NCBI GenBank assembly: GCA_029262355.1
Contig: JAJCZO010000221.1
Location: 1-64,000, forward strand
DNA: 64,000 bases
Direction: 5' to 3'
DNA from: Deltaproteobacteria bacterium
GTDB lineage: Bacteria > Desulfobacterota > Binatia > UBA12015
In this document: piece after piece, positions 1 to 11,502 of the stretch
Numbering within the stretch: the stretch's first letter is position 1
Layout: every line of letters starts with the position of its first letter
Notes under the pieces: model-generated
The model's input: the letters and a program-made list of their open reading frames with translations, nothing else
Databases searched by the model: none
What the model was told of the DNA's origin: nothing
Program-made: the position numbers and the translations under genes

Positions 1-96
1 TCCGCCGCCGAGCAATCGTCCTCGTCGGTTAACATCATCACGACGAAGAGACTGTCGTCCCGCAGAAAGCCCGCGTTCTCGCCATCTCCATGGCCT

Positions 97-1746
97 GTGG
101 TTCCTCCGAGGAACCCAATGGGTGAGGTCGAAGGGGTGACGGCCGCCGCCGGCGCTCTCCTCGCGAAGTCTCCGCACGGAATCGATGCCGCGGAGGCGGT
201 GATCCTGGCTGGACTGCTTCGGGCGCCGTCGGCACCGCCAGCGCTCGCGGTCGCCCGAGCGCGTCGACTTGCTCGCGACGGCGGGATCCCGCTCGGCGAA
301 GATGCGCTCGCGCGGGCAGCGGACCGGATCTTCGCCGTGCCAAACCATCGCGGGCCGACTCCCCGGCTCGCCCCGCACCTCGCGCGCCGCCTGCTCACCG
401 CGACTCGAGGCAGCGGCCCCGCGACGGTTCGCGCGACGCTCGACGCCGCCCTGCAGCGGACCGCCACGGCCGCACTCGAACGCGAGCTGGCATCGGTACG
501 GTCGAACAATGTCCGCGACGGCGCCGTGGTCGTGCTCGACAACGCGAGCGGCGACGTGCTCGTCTACGTGGGGAGCAGCGGAGCCGGAGCCACCTCCCGT
601 CACGTCGACGGCGCACGCGCGCGTCGACAGGCGGGCTCGACTCTGAAGCCGTTCCTCTACGGGCTCGCGCTGGACAGGCGAATCCTCACTGCAGCATCCC
701 TACTCGACGACAGCCCAGTAGAAATCCCCGTTGGGGACGCGGTCTACCGTCCCCGCAACTACGACGAGCGCTTTCGCGGCAGCGTCACGCTCCGAACCGC
801 ACTTGCTTCTTCGTTGAATGTTCCGGCCGTTCGGACACAGCAGCTCCTGGGCGAGCCGGCATTCATCGACCGGCTCGTCGCGCTAGGCTTCACCGGACTC
901 GTGACGACCGGCGACCACTACGGCCCGTCACTCACCCTCGGCACAGCCGAGGTGAGCCTCATGGAACTCGCGAACGCCTACCGCACACTCGCGCGGGGCG
1001 GCGTGGCGACCCCGGTCCGGCTCACCCTCGACGCGGCACCGGGGCTCGAGCGGCGCGTCTACTCCGAAGAGGCGAGCTTCGTCATCGGTCAGATTCTATC
1101 GGACCGCGAGGCCCGGAGTGCGACGTTCGGTCTCGAAAACGCGCTTGCGACCCGATTCTGGTCCGCGGTCAAGACCGGCACAAGCAAGGAGATGCGCGAC
1201 AACTGGTGTGTCGGCTTCTCGAGCGAGTTCACGGTGGCCGTTTGGGTCGGGAACTACTCGGGCGAGCCCATGCACGAAGTCAGCGGCATCACCGGGGCCG
1301 CCCCGACGTGGCTACGCGTGATGTCGCGGCTTCACAGAGACCACCCCAGCGTCACACCGACACCACCCTCCGGAGTCCTCGCTCGACGAGTTTCCTTCCC
1401 CGGCGGCCAGACGGGGCGCGAGTGGTTTCTGGAAGGCACAGAGCCTGCTGGCGGATCGGTCGCGCACGCCGCGGCGCCCACGCAGATCATCGCGCCGGTC
1501 GATGGCGCGGTCCTCGTCCTCGACCCCGACATTCCCCAGCAACGTCAGCGCATCGCGCTCGTCGCCTCCCCCGGGCAAACCGGGCTCGCCTGGCGGCTGG
1601 ACGAAGATTCCGTTGGCGCGGCACAGGGACCGGTCCTCTGGGCGCCGCGCGCGGGGCGACACCGGCTTCGTTTGGAGAATGACTCCGGCGAGGTGATCGA
1701 CGAGATCCGCTTCCGGGTAAGAACGAGCGGAATCCGAGCCTACTGA
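97..1746 (+). CDS. pbpC: Class A penicillin-binding protein, PBP1C type, 5' part missing
   Basis: This is the transpeptidase part of a bifunctional peptidoglycan synthase that cross-links peptidoglycan in the periplasm. Residues 1-45 resemble only the tail of a glycosyltransferase-51 domain (MGEVEGV, then AAEAVILAGLLRAPS). The penicillin-binding domain follows with its three motifs: STLK with Ser181 as nucleophile, SLN at 239-241 and KTGTS from Lys359. The last ~90 residues look like the PBP1C C-terminal domain. The frame is open to the left edge, but the codons before ~100 do not resemble GT51 in any frame, so the catalytic transglycosylase half is absent from what can be seen. The GTG at 97 is only the first possible start. 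The stop overlaps the convergent sulfatase gene. Intact PBP1C proteins are ~700-800 residues. Confidence 0.85.
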   Translation: MVPPRNPMGEVEGVTAAAGALLAKSPHGIDAAEAVILAGLLRAPSAPPALAVARARRLARDGGIPLGEDALARAADRIFAVPNHRGPTPRLAPHLARRLLTATRGSGPATVRATLDAALQRTATAALERELASVRSNNVRDGAVVVLDNASGDVLVYVGSSGAGATSRHVDGARARRQAGSTLKPFLYGLALDRRILTAASLLDDSPVEIPVGDAVYRPRNYDERFRGSVTLRTALASSLNVPAVRTQQLLGEPAFIDRLVALGFTGLVTTGDHYGPSLTLGTAEVSLMELANAYRTLARGGVATPVRLTLDAAPGLERRVYSEEASFVIGQILSDREARSATFGLENALATRFWSAVKTGTSKEMRDNWCVGFSSEFTVAVWVGNYSGEPMHEVSGITGAAPTWLRVMSRLHRDHPSVTPTPPSGVLARRVSFPGGQTGREWFLEGTEPAGGSVAHAAAPTQIIAPVDGAVLVLDPDIPQQRQRIALVASPGQTGLAWRLDEDSVGAAQGPVLWAPRAGRHRLRLENDSGEVIDEIRFRVRTSGIRAY

Positions 1747-3185
1747 AGGTAGCCCAGGGAGCGAAGCTCCTCTTCGACGTGCGGAGCAAGGTCCGCGGGC
1801 TCCACCCGGCCGCTCGTCTGATCCTCTTGGCCACGGTAGACCTCTGCCAGAGCCGCCAGCTCGCGCGCGCGCGGGTCGTCGGAGGTTTCCAACAGCGGTG
1901 CCAGCTCTGATGGGTCGGCGGAGAGGTCGTACAACTTCGTCTCGCCCCTCTGAATCACGAGCTTGTGGTCGTCGAGGAAGACAGCAAGCGCGTTCTCGTC
2001 GCGCGGGCGCCGAGCCCGCTTCTTCGGGGTGAGACCGCGCACCTCGCTAAAATAGGGCCGCTCTTCGAGCTCCTCTCCCCGTAGGGCCGGGACGAGGCTG
2101 CGGCCGTCGATCGCCTCAGGCGCGGACAGGCCCACCATCTCGAGGATCGTCGGCGCGACATCGACCAGCCCCACGCGCGACGACACCCGACGCGGCTCGC
2201 CCTCGCGTGGGTCGTAAACGAGCAGCGGAACGTGCAGAACCGGCTCCCAGAGGCGAAACCCGTGGCCCACGTCGTCGTGCTCTCCAAGGAGCTGGCCGTG
2301 ATCGGCCGTGATCACGACGATCGTTCGCTCGGCATGTCCGGCCTTCTCGAGTGTCTCGAGGATCTGACCGACCGTGCGGTCCGCCTCGCGCGTCTGTCCG
2401 TCATACAATGCCCGGATGGCCGTGCGGTCCTCGTCACGCCACTCGTTCTTTGCCAGGTTGTAGAACTGCTGCACCGAGGCCCCCGCGGCCAGCGGCCCAT
2501 CGTAACCCGCGAGCTGCTCCTCGGAATACGGAGTCGGCTCGTAGGGCGAATGAGGTTGGAAGTAGTGCACCCACATGAAGAATGGGAACGGCCGCTTGCG
2601 CGAGAGGAGGCCCCGCGCCATGCCCGTCACCCGCACCGGGCTCGCGGCCACACTGTGCTCGCCGCTCTGTTCGTGGCTCGTCCGAACGAAGCCTTGCCCG
2701 AGTCCACCGCGGCTGACCATCGAGCCGTAGCTCACGAGAGCCATGGTCTCCCAGCCCGCCTCGCGCAGGGTCTCGGCCAACGTCTCGACCTCCTCGCCGA
2801 GCCGATCGCCGTTGTAGCGAACCCCGTGGCGACGCGGGTAGAGCCCGGTGAAGAGCGACGCGTGCGAGGGGAATGTCGTGCCCATCGGCGCCGTCGCCCG
2901 CTCGAAGACGACGGATTTCTCGGCGAGACGATCGATGTTCGGCGTATGCCCGCCCGGGTTTCCGTAGATCCCGAACGAGTCCGCACGCTGGGTGTCGACG
3001 GTGATGAGGAGAACGTTCGGCGGAGCCACCGTCACGGCAGGCTCTGGTGCTTCGGTGACCCTCTCGACCGCCCTCTCCTTTGGGGAATCCACGACCGGCT
3101 CGACGGGGGCTTCGGAGTTCGCACACGCGCCCGCCATCGCCACGAAGAACCCAAGCGCGACAATGCTCTTCGCGGTGGTCACCAC
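1740..3185 (-). CDS. Sulfatase-family (alkaline phosphatase superfamily) lipoprotein
   Basis: A 481-residue exported hydrolase of the sulfatase/phosphatase fold. A hydrophobic N-terminus ends near Cys21, a weak lipobox. The metal-binding opening NVLLITVDTQRADSFG lies at 57-72, the nucleophile region TTFPSHASLFTG at 103-114, and ITADHGQLLGEHDDVGHG carries the second metal site. The C-terminus LRSLGYL is typical of this subgroup. The formylglycine position, normally Cys or Ser in C/S-x-P-S-R, is Thr104 (TFPSH), so classical FGly sulfatase chemistry is doubtful; a phosphatase or phosphotransferase role is possible. The start is GTG, at 3185 or 3182. It ends convergently inside the last codons of the penicillin-binding protein gene. 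The substrate cannot be inferred. Confidence 0.85.
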   Translation of the reverse strand: MVTTAKSIVALGFFVAMAGACANSEAPVEPVVDSPKERAVERVTEAPEPAVTVAPPNVLLITVDTQRADSFGIYGNPGGHTPNIDRLAEKSVVFERATAPMGTTFPSHASLFTGLYPRRHGVRYNGDRLGEEVETLAETLREAGWETMALVSYGSMVSRGGLGQGFVRTSHEQSGEHSVAASPVRVTGMARGLLSRKRPFPFFMWVHYFQPHSPYEPTPYSEEQLAGYDGPLAAGASVQQFYNLAKNEWRDEDRTAIRALYDGQTREADRTVGQILETLEKAGHAERTIVVITADHGQLLGEHDDVGHGFRLWEPVLHVPLLVYDPREGEPRRVSSRVGLVDVAPTILEMVGLSAPEAIDGRSLVPALRGEELEERPYFSEVRGLTPKKRARRPRDENALAVFLDDHKLVIQRGETKLYDLSADPSELAPLLETSDDPRARELAALAEVYRGQEDQTSGRVEPADLAPHVEEELRSLGYLQ

Positions 3186-3213
3186 CGGAAAGATGTCACG
3201 CGGGGGTCGAGAG

Positions 3214-3378
3214 TCAAATCTCGAGGTCGGACCGGCGCGGCCTCATCTTCCGATCCAGCCGCCGTTCAACGAGGGCCCGCACGGGCGCAAGAAGGGTCGC
3301 GGCGATGAGCGGCACGAAGACCAGGACCGGCAGCAACGCCAGGGCTCGCATTGCGTTGAGCTTGATCGAAGGATCCAT
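3214..3378 (-). CDS. Possible small membrane protein upstream of the sulfatase
   Basis: An open frame of 54 codons beginning MDPSIKLNAMRALAL. It has one strong hydrophobic segment (about residues 12-32) followed by a basic tail (RRLDRKMRPRR), the pattern of a single-pass inner-membrane peptide. It ends 28 bases before the sulfatase start on the same strand. The frame extends upstream to 3480, where it would overlap the divergent gene at 3459, so the ATG at 3378 is preferred; its Shine-Dalgarno (AAGG) is too close to be convincing. No family recognised. It could be chance. Confidence 0.3.
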   Translation of the reverse strand: MDPSIKLNAMRALALLPVLVFVPLIAATLLAPVRALVERRLDRKMRPRRSDLEI

Positions 3379-3458
3379 CACCTTGAGGGTGCCTCGGGAC
3401 GGGCACCCGACGAAAGTCACTTTCTGCCCCCCGAGGCGTACCTCTGGTAAGGGCCCAC

Positions 3459-5840
<2,382 letters not shown>

Positions 5841-5853
5841 GATAGGAGACGAC

Positions 5854-6729
5854 ATGCTCCGCTCGGCCGCCTCGCTAGCCGTACCCTTCGTGCTTGCGAC
5901 CACGATGACGTTCGCATGCGCGTGTACCACCGTCCAGCCTCCTCGCGTGGGCCCCGCATCGCTCGAAACCACGAGAGAAGTCACCCACGTCGATCTGGAC
6001 ACCGTCCAGCGACGGTTCGTCGATGAACACGGCCGGGTCGACTACGGCGGGTTGCAGCGCGACCCCGGCCGGCTGGACCGCTATTATCTCTGGGTCACGC
6101 AGGAGAGCCCGGACACGGACCCCGATCGCTTCCCCACGAAGGACGCCGAACTCGCGTACTGGATCAACGCCTACAACGCATCGGTGCTGTACACGGTCCT
6201 CCAGCACTATCCCGTCACGAGCGTGACCGAGATCGGCTCGACCTTCCCGCTGAACTTGATCAACGACAAGATCGGTTTCTTCTTCCTGCAGCAGGTCCAG
6301 GTCGGCGGCGAGAAGACGAACCTCTACGACCTCGAGAATTCCCTCATCCGGCCGCGCTACCGCGACCCGCGCATCCACTTCGCCCTCAACTGCGCCTCGG
6401 TCGGATGCCCCCATCTTCCCCAGGAGGCCTTTTCGGCGGCGCGCCTCGATGAGCAATTGGACCGGGAGACGTTCGAGTTCTTCGCCGACCCGCGAAACCT
6501 CCGATTCGACCATACCGACGAGACCGTCTACGTGTCGTCGATCCTGAAATGGTACGAGTCCGATTTCACCGAATGGCTCGAGAGGAACCACCCCACCGAA
6601 CCGGCGACGCTCCTCACCTACATCTCGATCTATGGCCCCAAAGTGCACGAAGCTGCCCTGCTCCGTGCTCGCGACGAAGGGTACGAGGTCGATTTCATCG
6701 AGTACGATTGGGGCCTGAACGGCCAGTAG
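5854..6729 (+). CDS. DUF547 domain-containing lipoprotein
   Basis: A 291-residue protein. The ATG at 5854 has AGGAG six bases upstream and lies just after the stop of the DUF255 gene. The leader is hydrophobic and ends ACACTT, so lipoprotein processing at a Cys near 25-27 is likely. The DUF547 core runs from about residue 55 to 230: AYWINAYNASVLYTVL, then FALNCASVGCPHLP with two conserved Cys, then ILKWYESDF. Prokaryotic members are envelope proteins of unknown activity. The upstream gene suggests a shared periplasmic role, which is inference. Confidence 0.85.
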   Translation: MLRSAASLAVPFVLATTMTFACACTTVQPPRVGPASLETTREVTHVDLDTVQRRFVDEHGRVDYGGLQRDPGRLDRYYLWVTQESPDTDPDRFPTKDAELAYWINAYNASVLYTVLQHYPVTSVTEIGSTFPLNLINDKIGFFFLQQVQVGGEKTNLYDLENSLIRPRYRDPRIHFALNCASVGCPHLPQEAFSAARLDEQLDRETFEFFADPRNLRFDHTDETVYVSSILKWYESDFTEWLERNHPTEPATLLTYISIYGPKVHEAALLRARDEGYEVDFIEYDWGLNGQ

Positions 6730-6783
6730 CGGGCTCGGCCTGGCGTTGATCCCCCGCAAACCGTCGCCTATGTTCGCGCACAC

Positions 6784-7590
6784 ATGCGCATTGCGATGAA
6801 TGACCAGCGAGCGGGGCTTCTGGCCGCCGTATGCCTTCTCGGTATGACGATCGCCCCCGGAGCGATCGCACAAGGGAACCCGAACCCGGACGCCACCGCG
6901 CTTCGGGTGGGGCTCTCCACCCGCTATCCACCCATCGCGTTCCAGAAAGACGGGGAACTCGCGGGGCTCGAAGTCGACCTCGCGCGCGGCGTGAGCACCG
7001 AGATCGGAAAGCCGATCACGTTCGAGGTCATGGAGTTCGATGAGCTCATTCCCGCGCTCGAGGCCGGAAAGATCGACGTGATCATGTCCGGCATGTCGGT
7101 CACCCAGAAGCGCAGCCAGCGAGTGGCCTTCGTCGAGCCCTATATGCGGGTCGGCCAGATGGCCTTGATCCGAGCAGGCGACTTCTCGCGCTTTGTGGAC
7201 AAGGGTGCCCTGAACGTCAGCGATGCCAAGGTGGGCTTCGTGCAGGGGACGACCGGCGCCAGGTACGTTGCTGCCGCCCTACCCAGCGCGAGCAAGGTGG
7301 CCGTCGGAACCTCTGAGGAGGGAGTAAAGGCGCTGCGGACGAAGTCCGTGGATGTGTTCATCCACGATGCACCGACGGTCTGGCGCGTCTCTCTCGATCC
7401 GAAAGAGACGGAGCTCCTCGCTCTCTACGAACCTCTCACCGAGGAGTACCTCGCCTGGGCCGTCCGCAAGGACGACACGAACCTCAAAGGCGCGCTCGAC
7501 GCCGTCGTCAAACGCTGGAAGGACAATCGAAACATGGACTCGACCGTGAACCGCTGGATTCCAATCCGGGTCGAGATCAAGCCCCAGTAA
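6784..7590 (+). CDS. Family 3 solute-binding protein (amino-acid ABC transporter type)
   Basis: A 268-residue periplasmic binding protein of the SBP_bac_3 family. A signal peptide runs to about residue 31 (IAPGAIAQ). The first lobe opens with LRVGLSTRYPPIAF, followed by LAGLEVDLARGV and KIDVIMSGMSVTQKRSQRVAF, the classical family signature. No permease or ATPase gene is nearby, so it is an orphan receptor or supplies a transporter encoded elsewhere; some orphans act as sensors. It lies 54 bases after the DUF547 gene and ends 11 bases before the convergent thioesterase gene. Confidence 0.88.
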   Translation: MRIAMNDQRAGLLAAVCLLGMTIAPGAIAQGNPNPDATALRVGLSTRYPPIAFQKDGELAGLEVDLARGVSTEIGKPITFEVMEFDELIPALEAGKIDVIMSGMSVTQKRSQRVAFVEPYMRVGQMALIRAGDFSRFVDKGALNVSDAKVGFVQGTTGARYVAAALPSASKVAVGTSEEGVKALRTKSVDVFIHDAPTVWRVSLDPKETELLALYEPLTEEYLAWAVRKDDTNLKGALDAVVKRWKDNRNMDSTVNRWIPIRVEIKPQ

Positions 7591-7601
7591 GGAGCAGGCT
7601 C

Positions 7602-8477
7602 CTACTCCTTCGTTCGAATGGGTCGCACGAGGCCCTCCTGAGCAACCGATGCGACCAGCGTGCCGTCGCGTCGGAACAGATGTCCCCAAGCAAACCCGCG
7701 CGCCCCCGAGCTCGACGGGCTCTCCTGTGAGTAGAGGAGCCATTCGTCGGCGCGCAGATCGCGGTGGAACCACATCGCGTGGTCGAGGCTGGCCATCATG
7801 TAGCGCGGGTCGTTCCACAACAGAGCGTGCGGCAACGTCGCGGTGTCGAGGAGAGTCATGTCGGACGCATACGCCACGACGCACTGATGGAGCAGCGGAG
7901 GGTCGGGCAAGCGGCCGTTCACGCGGAACCACACGTGTTGCCCCTGACTGCGGCGCTCAGGGTCGAACGACTCGACGTAGCGCAACTCGAGCGGTCGCGG
8001 TCGCATGAACCAGTCGCGCACCTCCTGCGACTCGTTCTCGAGCGTCTTGGCCATCCGCTCCGCCCACGTCGGTAGACTCTCGGGGTCCGGTGCGTCCGGC
8101 ATCGCCACCTGGTGGCTCGGTCCCGATTCGGGATGCTGAAAAGACGCCTGCAGATTGAAGATCGCCCTCCCGCGCTGGATCGCCACGACCCGGCGCGTGG
8201 TGAACGACCTCCCGTCTCGGATGCGATCGACCTCGTAGAGGATCGGGATCGAGGGGTCCCCCGCGCGCAGGAAATACGCATGCAGCGAATGCGCGACCGT
8301 GTCCTCCACCGTCCGCCCCGCTGCGACCAGCGCTTGGGCCGCGACCTGGCCCCCAAACACCCGAACCCGGCTCTCCTTCGGGCTCGTGCCCCGAAAGATG
8401 TTGAGATCGAGCTCCTCGAGATCGAGTAGTGCGACCAGCTCGTCCAACGGGCGTTGGGTCTCGTCCAGGTTCTCCAT
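7602..8477 (-). CDS. tesB: Acyl-CoA thioesterase II (TesB)
   Basis: A 291-residue cytosolic enzyme that hydrolyses medium- and long-chain acyl-CoA. It shows the double hot-dog layout. The first repeat has NIFRGTSP, then RVFGGQVAAQALVAAGRTV and the helix AHSLHAYFLRAGDP. The second has LHQCVVAYASDMTLLDTA and ASLDHAMWFHRDLRADEWLLYSQESPSSSGARGF, which is split here by the usual family gap. Length matches E. coli TesB (286). It belongs with the several acyl-CoA enzymes of the window. Transcribed alone, divergent from the MFS gene at 8545. Confidence 0.93.
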   Translation of the reverse strand: MENLDETQRPLDELVALLDLEELDLNIFRGTSPKESRVRVFGGQVAAQALVAAGRTVEDTVAHSLHAYFLRAGDPSIPILYEVDRIRDGRSFTTRRVVAIQRGRAIFNLQASFQHPESGPSHQVAMPDAPDPESLPTWAERMAKTLENESQEVRDWFMRPRPLELRYVESFDPERRSQGQHVWFRVNGRLPDPPLLHQCVVAYASDMTLLDTATLPHALLWNDPRYMMASLDHAMWFHRDLRADEWLLYSQESPSSSGARGFAWGHLFRRDGTLVASVAQEGLVRPIRTKE

Positions 8478-8544
8478 GGGTCAAAAGGGTAGCCGGAACG
8501 CCCGATGAGATCATCAGAGCCGCCATGCTATCCACTCCAACGAC

Positions 8545-9825
8545 GTGCCTGCGGCCTCCGAGTCTCCCGCGATCCGCCCCCTGCCTCTGATTCATCGTCT
8601 GCGGCCGGACCTCTTCTACGGCTGGTATGTCGTCACGGCGGGGTTCGCACTCAGCTTCGTGACGGTGGGCATCGGGTTCTACGGGCAGACGGTCTTCCTC
8701 GACGGCTTGATCCGCGAATACGGATGGTCGAAGGCGTCGGTGTCCGGAGCGTCCACCGTCTATTTCATCACCACCGGAATGGTCGGCATCGGCGTCGGTC
8801 GGATCGTCGACCGCTTCGGTGCACGACCGCCGATCCTGGCCGGCGCGGTAGCCATGGCCGCGGCGCTCCTGTGGCTGGGATCGATCGACGAGCCGTACCA
8901 GCTCTACCTCGTGTATCTCCTCCTCGCGGCAAGCTTCTCCATGAGTTCGGCCATCCCGATGTCGTCTCTAATGAACAAGTGGTTCGTCCGCGGCCGTGCC
9001 CGCGCGATGAGCTTCTCGCAGACCGGCGTGTCCGTCGGTGGCCTGATCCTCGTGCCGCTTGCCACGACCCTGATCGCCGACGAGGGCATGGGGGTGGCAA
9101 CGCAGCTGCTCGCGGCACTCGTGCTCATCGTGGTCATCCCGCTCACGATCTGGGTGATCCGCGAAGCACCGACCGCTCACGGACTGCGCCCCGACGGGGA
9201 TGCGATCGCCGAAGACGACACGACACCGGTCGGGCTGAGCTGGAGCGGCCGTGAAGCCATGCGCACGAGGAGCTTCCTGCTGCTCGCGCTCTCCTTCGGC
9301 TCGATCCTCATTTGCCAGACGGGCCTCGCGGTCCACCACCTACACCTTCTACGCGACCATCTCGACACGTCTGCAGCCGCATTCGGAGCCGCCACGATAC
9401 CCGTCGGGAGCATCATCGGACGCTTGCTCGTCGGGCGCGTGGCGGACCGGATCGACAAACGGAAGGTGACCGCCGCGCTCTTCGCGACGCAAGCCATGAG
9501 CCTCGGCGGCCTCGCGCTCGCGAGCCATGCGACACCCCTACTCATCGCATCGGTCGTGTTCGGATTGACGATCGGCGCCGTCTTCATGATGCAGTCGCTG
9601 CTCGTTGCGGAACTGTTCGGCCTCGCATCGTTCGGAACGGTTCTCGGGCTGCTGAACTTCGTGACGTCCGTCGGTGGCGGGATCGGCCCCCTGCTGGTCG
9701 GCATCGTCGCCGAGCGGTTCGGCGGCTACCCCGCCGCGATCTCGGTCCTGTTCGCAATCGGCCTTTGGTCGGCGATCCTGATCCTATTCGTTCGACGCCC
9801 CCAGAAAGCGATGGGCCCATTGTGA
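8545..9825 (+). CDS. MFS transporter (oxalate/formate-antiporter-like subgroup)
   Basis: A 426-residue membrane protein with about 12 hydrophobic segments in two halves. The opening FYGWYVVTAGFALSF and the early motif GRIVDRFGARPP (loop 2-3) are typical of monocarboxylate/OFA-like MFS proteins. The second half has GRLLVGRVADRIDKRK. The start is GTG at 8545. The last codons overlap the next gene by four bases (GTGA), so it is coupled to the UbiB-like kinase. Substrate unknown; an organic acid is a guess from subgroup resemblance. Confidence 0.85.
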   Translation: MPAASESPAIRPLPLIHRLRPDLFYGWYVVTAGFALSFVTVGIGFYGQTVFLDGLIREYGWSKASVSGASTVYFITTGMVGIGVGRIVDRFGARPPILAGAVAMAAALLWLGSIDEPYQLYLVYLLLAASFSMSSAIPMSSLMNKWFVRGRARAMSFSQTGVSVGGLILVPLATTLIADEGMGVATQLLAALVLIVVIPLTIWVIREAPTAHGLRPDGDAIAEDDTTPVGLSWSGREAMRTRSFLLLALSFGSILICQTGLAVHHLHLLRDHLDTSAAAFGAATIPVGSIIGRLLVGRVADRIDKRKVTAALFATQAMSLGGLALASHATPLLIASVVFGLTIGAVFMMQSLLVAELFGLASFGTVLGLLNFVTSVGGGIGPLLVGIVAERFGGYPAAISVLFAIGLWSAILILFVRRPQKAMGPL

Positions 9826-11126
9826 ATCGGAGTTCCGCCGGCTGGCGCATCGCGCGTCGAACCGCCCAGATGGCAACCGCCTCCGCACGCGCATCGGTCA
9901 CGTTCCTGCGGGAGCGCCGCGCGCTCAGCGGAACGCCGGAGGCCAACCCCCGGGCGCTCGGGCGCGCACTCGTTGGGCTGTGTGCGCAGCTTGGCGCCAC
10001 CTTCATCAAAGTGGGGCAGATCGCCTCGACCCGCGGTGATCTCCTCCCGGGGCCACTGGCGGACGAACTGGCGCGCCTCCAGGACGACGTACCCCCATTC
10101 CCCTTCGAACAGGTTCAAGAGACGATCGAACGCGAGCTGGGACACGAACTGGGCGAGATCTTCGCGGAGTTCGAGCCGGCCCCAGTGGCGGCCGCCTCGG
10201 TGGCGCAGGTGCATCGCGCCGTTCTGCGCGATGGGGGCCATCCCGTCGCCGTGAAGGTGCGGCGCCCCGACATCATCGAGAAAGCGGCCCTCGACCGATC
10301 CATTCTGCTCTTCGTGGGCCGCACCTTGGAGCGCGTGATTCCAAGCGTCCGCCTGATGGCACTCGAGGAAGCGCTCCGTGCGTTCTGCGACGCCGTGCAG
10401 GCACAGATTCATCTCGAGAATGAAGCGCGGAACAATGCGCGCTTCACGAAAAACTTCGAAGACGACCCCGACGTCGACTTCCCCAAGATGTTCCTTCAAG
10501 CATCGTCCGACGCGGTCCTCACGATGGAGTTCATCGACGGGGTCCACGAGTCCGAGCTCGAATCGACGGGGTGTGACGTGCATGCGATCGTCACGGCGGG
10601 AATGCGATGTGTGTGCCGCATGATCTTCCTCCACGGATTCGTGCACGCCGATCTCCACCCCGGCAACATGCGATTCCAACACCCGTCGCACGTCGTGCTG
10701 CTCGACCTCGGGCTCACCGGAGAGATCAACGACGAGGACCGCCTGACGACCGCGCGCACCTTGTTCGCGCTGGCCACCGGCGACGGCAAGACGGTCGCCC
10801 GGCTCTTCCACGAAAACGCGCCACACACGGCGACACCGGATTACGACGCGTATGAGACCGAGATGGCGAACTTCGTGGCGAGCCTCCAGAACCAGGGTCT
10901 TCAAAACGTCCAAGTCACGGCGGAGATCGGTCGCATCTTCGACATCCTGCGACGCCACCGCGTGCAGGCCCGCAGCCACATGACCATGGTCAACATCGCG
11001 CTCATGACAGCCGAAGGCCTCGGCAAGCGCCTCGCGCCCGAGCTCTCGCTCACCGACGAAGCTCTGCCGTACCTACGCGAAGCGCTCATGGCGACACAAT
11101 TGCCCTCCGGGGAAGAGCGTGCTTGA
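9822..11126 (+). CDS. ABC1/UbiB-family atypical kinase
   Basis: A 434-residue protein kinase-like protein of the ABC1/AarF/UbiB/ADCK family, whose members act on coenzyme Q or other isoprenoid lipid pathways. The diagnostic KxGQ motif is in FIKVGQIASTRGDLLP. The Ala-rich nucleotide loop is APVAAASVAQVHRA, the ATP lysine is in PVAVKV, the catalytic loop is FVHADLHPGN and the DFG equivalent is LLDLG. It starts with GTG at 9822 inside the MFS stop. E. coli UbiB has ~546 residues with two C-terminal membrane segments; those are absent, so a soluble or peripheral paralogue is more likely than UbiB itself. Confidence 0.88.
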   Translation: MNRSSAGWRIARRTAQMATASARASVTFLRERRALSGTPEANPRALGRALVGLCAQLGATFIKVGQIASTRGDLLPGPLADELARLQDDVPPFPFEQVQETIERELGHELGEIFAEFEPAPVAAASVAQVHRAVLRDGGHPVAVKVRRPDIIEKAALDRSILLFVGRTLERVIPSVRLMALEEALRAFCDAVQAQIHLENEARNNARFTKNFEDDPDVDFPKMFLQASSDAVLTMEFIDGVHESELESTGCDVHAIVTAGMRCVCRMIFLHGFVHADLHPGNMRFQHPSHVVLLDLGLTGEINDEDRLTTARTLFALATGDGKTVARLFHENAPHTATPDYDAYETEMANFVASLQNQGLQNVQVTAEIGRIFDILRRHRVQARSHMTMVNIALMTAEGLGKRLAPELSLTDEALPYLREALMATQLPSGEERA

Positions 11127-11151
11127 GGAGCAATCAGGAGGATCTCGAGAG

Positions 11152-11502
11152 ATGTTCGTCGTCACCAATCGTATTCCCGTCGCAGAAGGCTTTGAAGCCG
11201 ACTTCGAGGACCGCTTCAAAAAGCGCGCGCACCTCATCGACCAGTCTCCCGGCTTCGTGAAGAACCTCATCCTCCGCCCGGTCCAGCGCCGCTTCAACCA
11301 CAAGACCGGGACGTACGAAGAGAAGCAGGAGCAAGGCTACTATCTCGTGGAAACGCACTGGGAGAACGAGCAATCCTTCTGGGATTGGACGACCAGCGAT
11401 TCCTTCCGAGCGGCACATTCGAACCGCCCGCCGGCGGAGATGTTCGCCGGCCCCAACGCCCTCGAGATCCACGAGATCATTCAGACCACCGAGAAGGCGT
11501 GA
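11152..11502 (+). CDS. Antibiotic-biosynthesis-monooxygenase (ABM)-fold protein, heme-oxygenase-like
   Basis: A 116-residue ferredoxin-like alpha/beta protein. It starts MFVVTNRIPVAEGFEADFEDRF and has the ABM pattern SPGFVKNLILRP and VETHWENEQSFWDWTTSD. The family includes IsdG/HmoB heme-degrading enzymes and quinol monooxygenases. The ATG at 11152 follows an AGGAGG. The last codons overlap the next gene by GTGA. Position after a UbiB-like kinase allows a quinone or heme-linked role, which is speculative. Confidence 0.8.
   Translation: MFVVTNRIPVAEGFEADFEDRFKKRAHLIDQSPGFVKNLILRPVQRRFNHKTGTYEEKQEQGYYLVETHWENEQSFWDWTTSDSFRAAHSNRPPAEMFAGPNALEIHEIIQTTEKA

Noticed and set aside
2232-3308. A 358-codon open frame on the plus strand
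   Set aside because: Antisense to the sulfatase gene; composition is Arg/His-rich and shows no domain.
9726-10979. A 417-codon open frame on the minus strand
   Set aside because: Antisense to the UbiB-like kinase, which has all family motifs.
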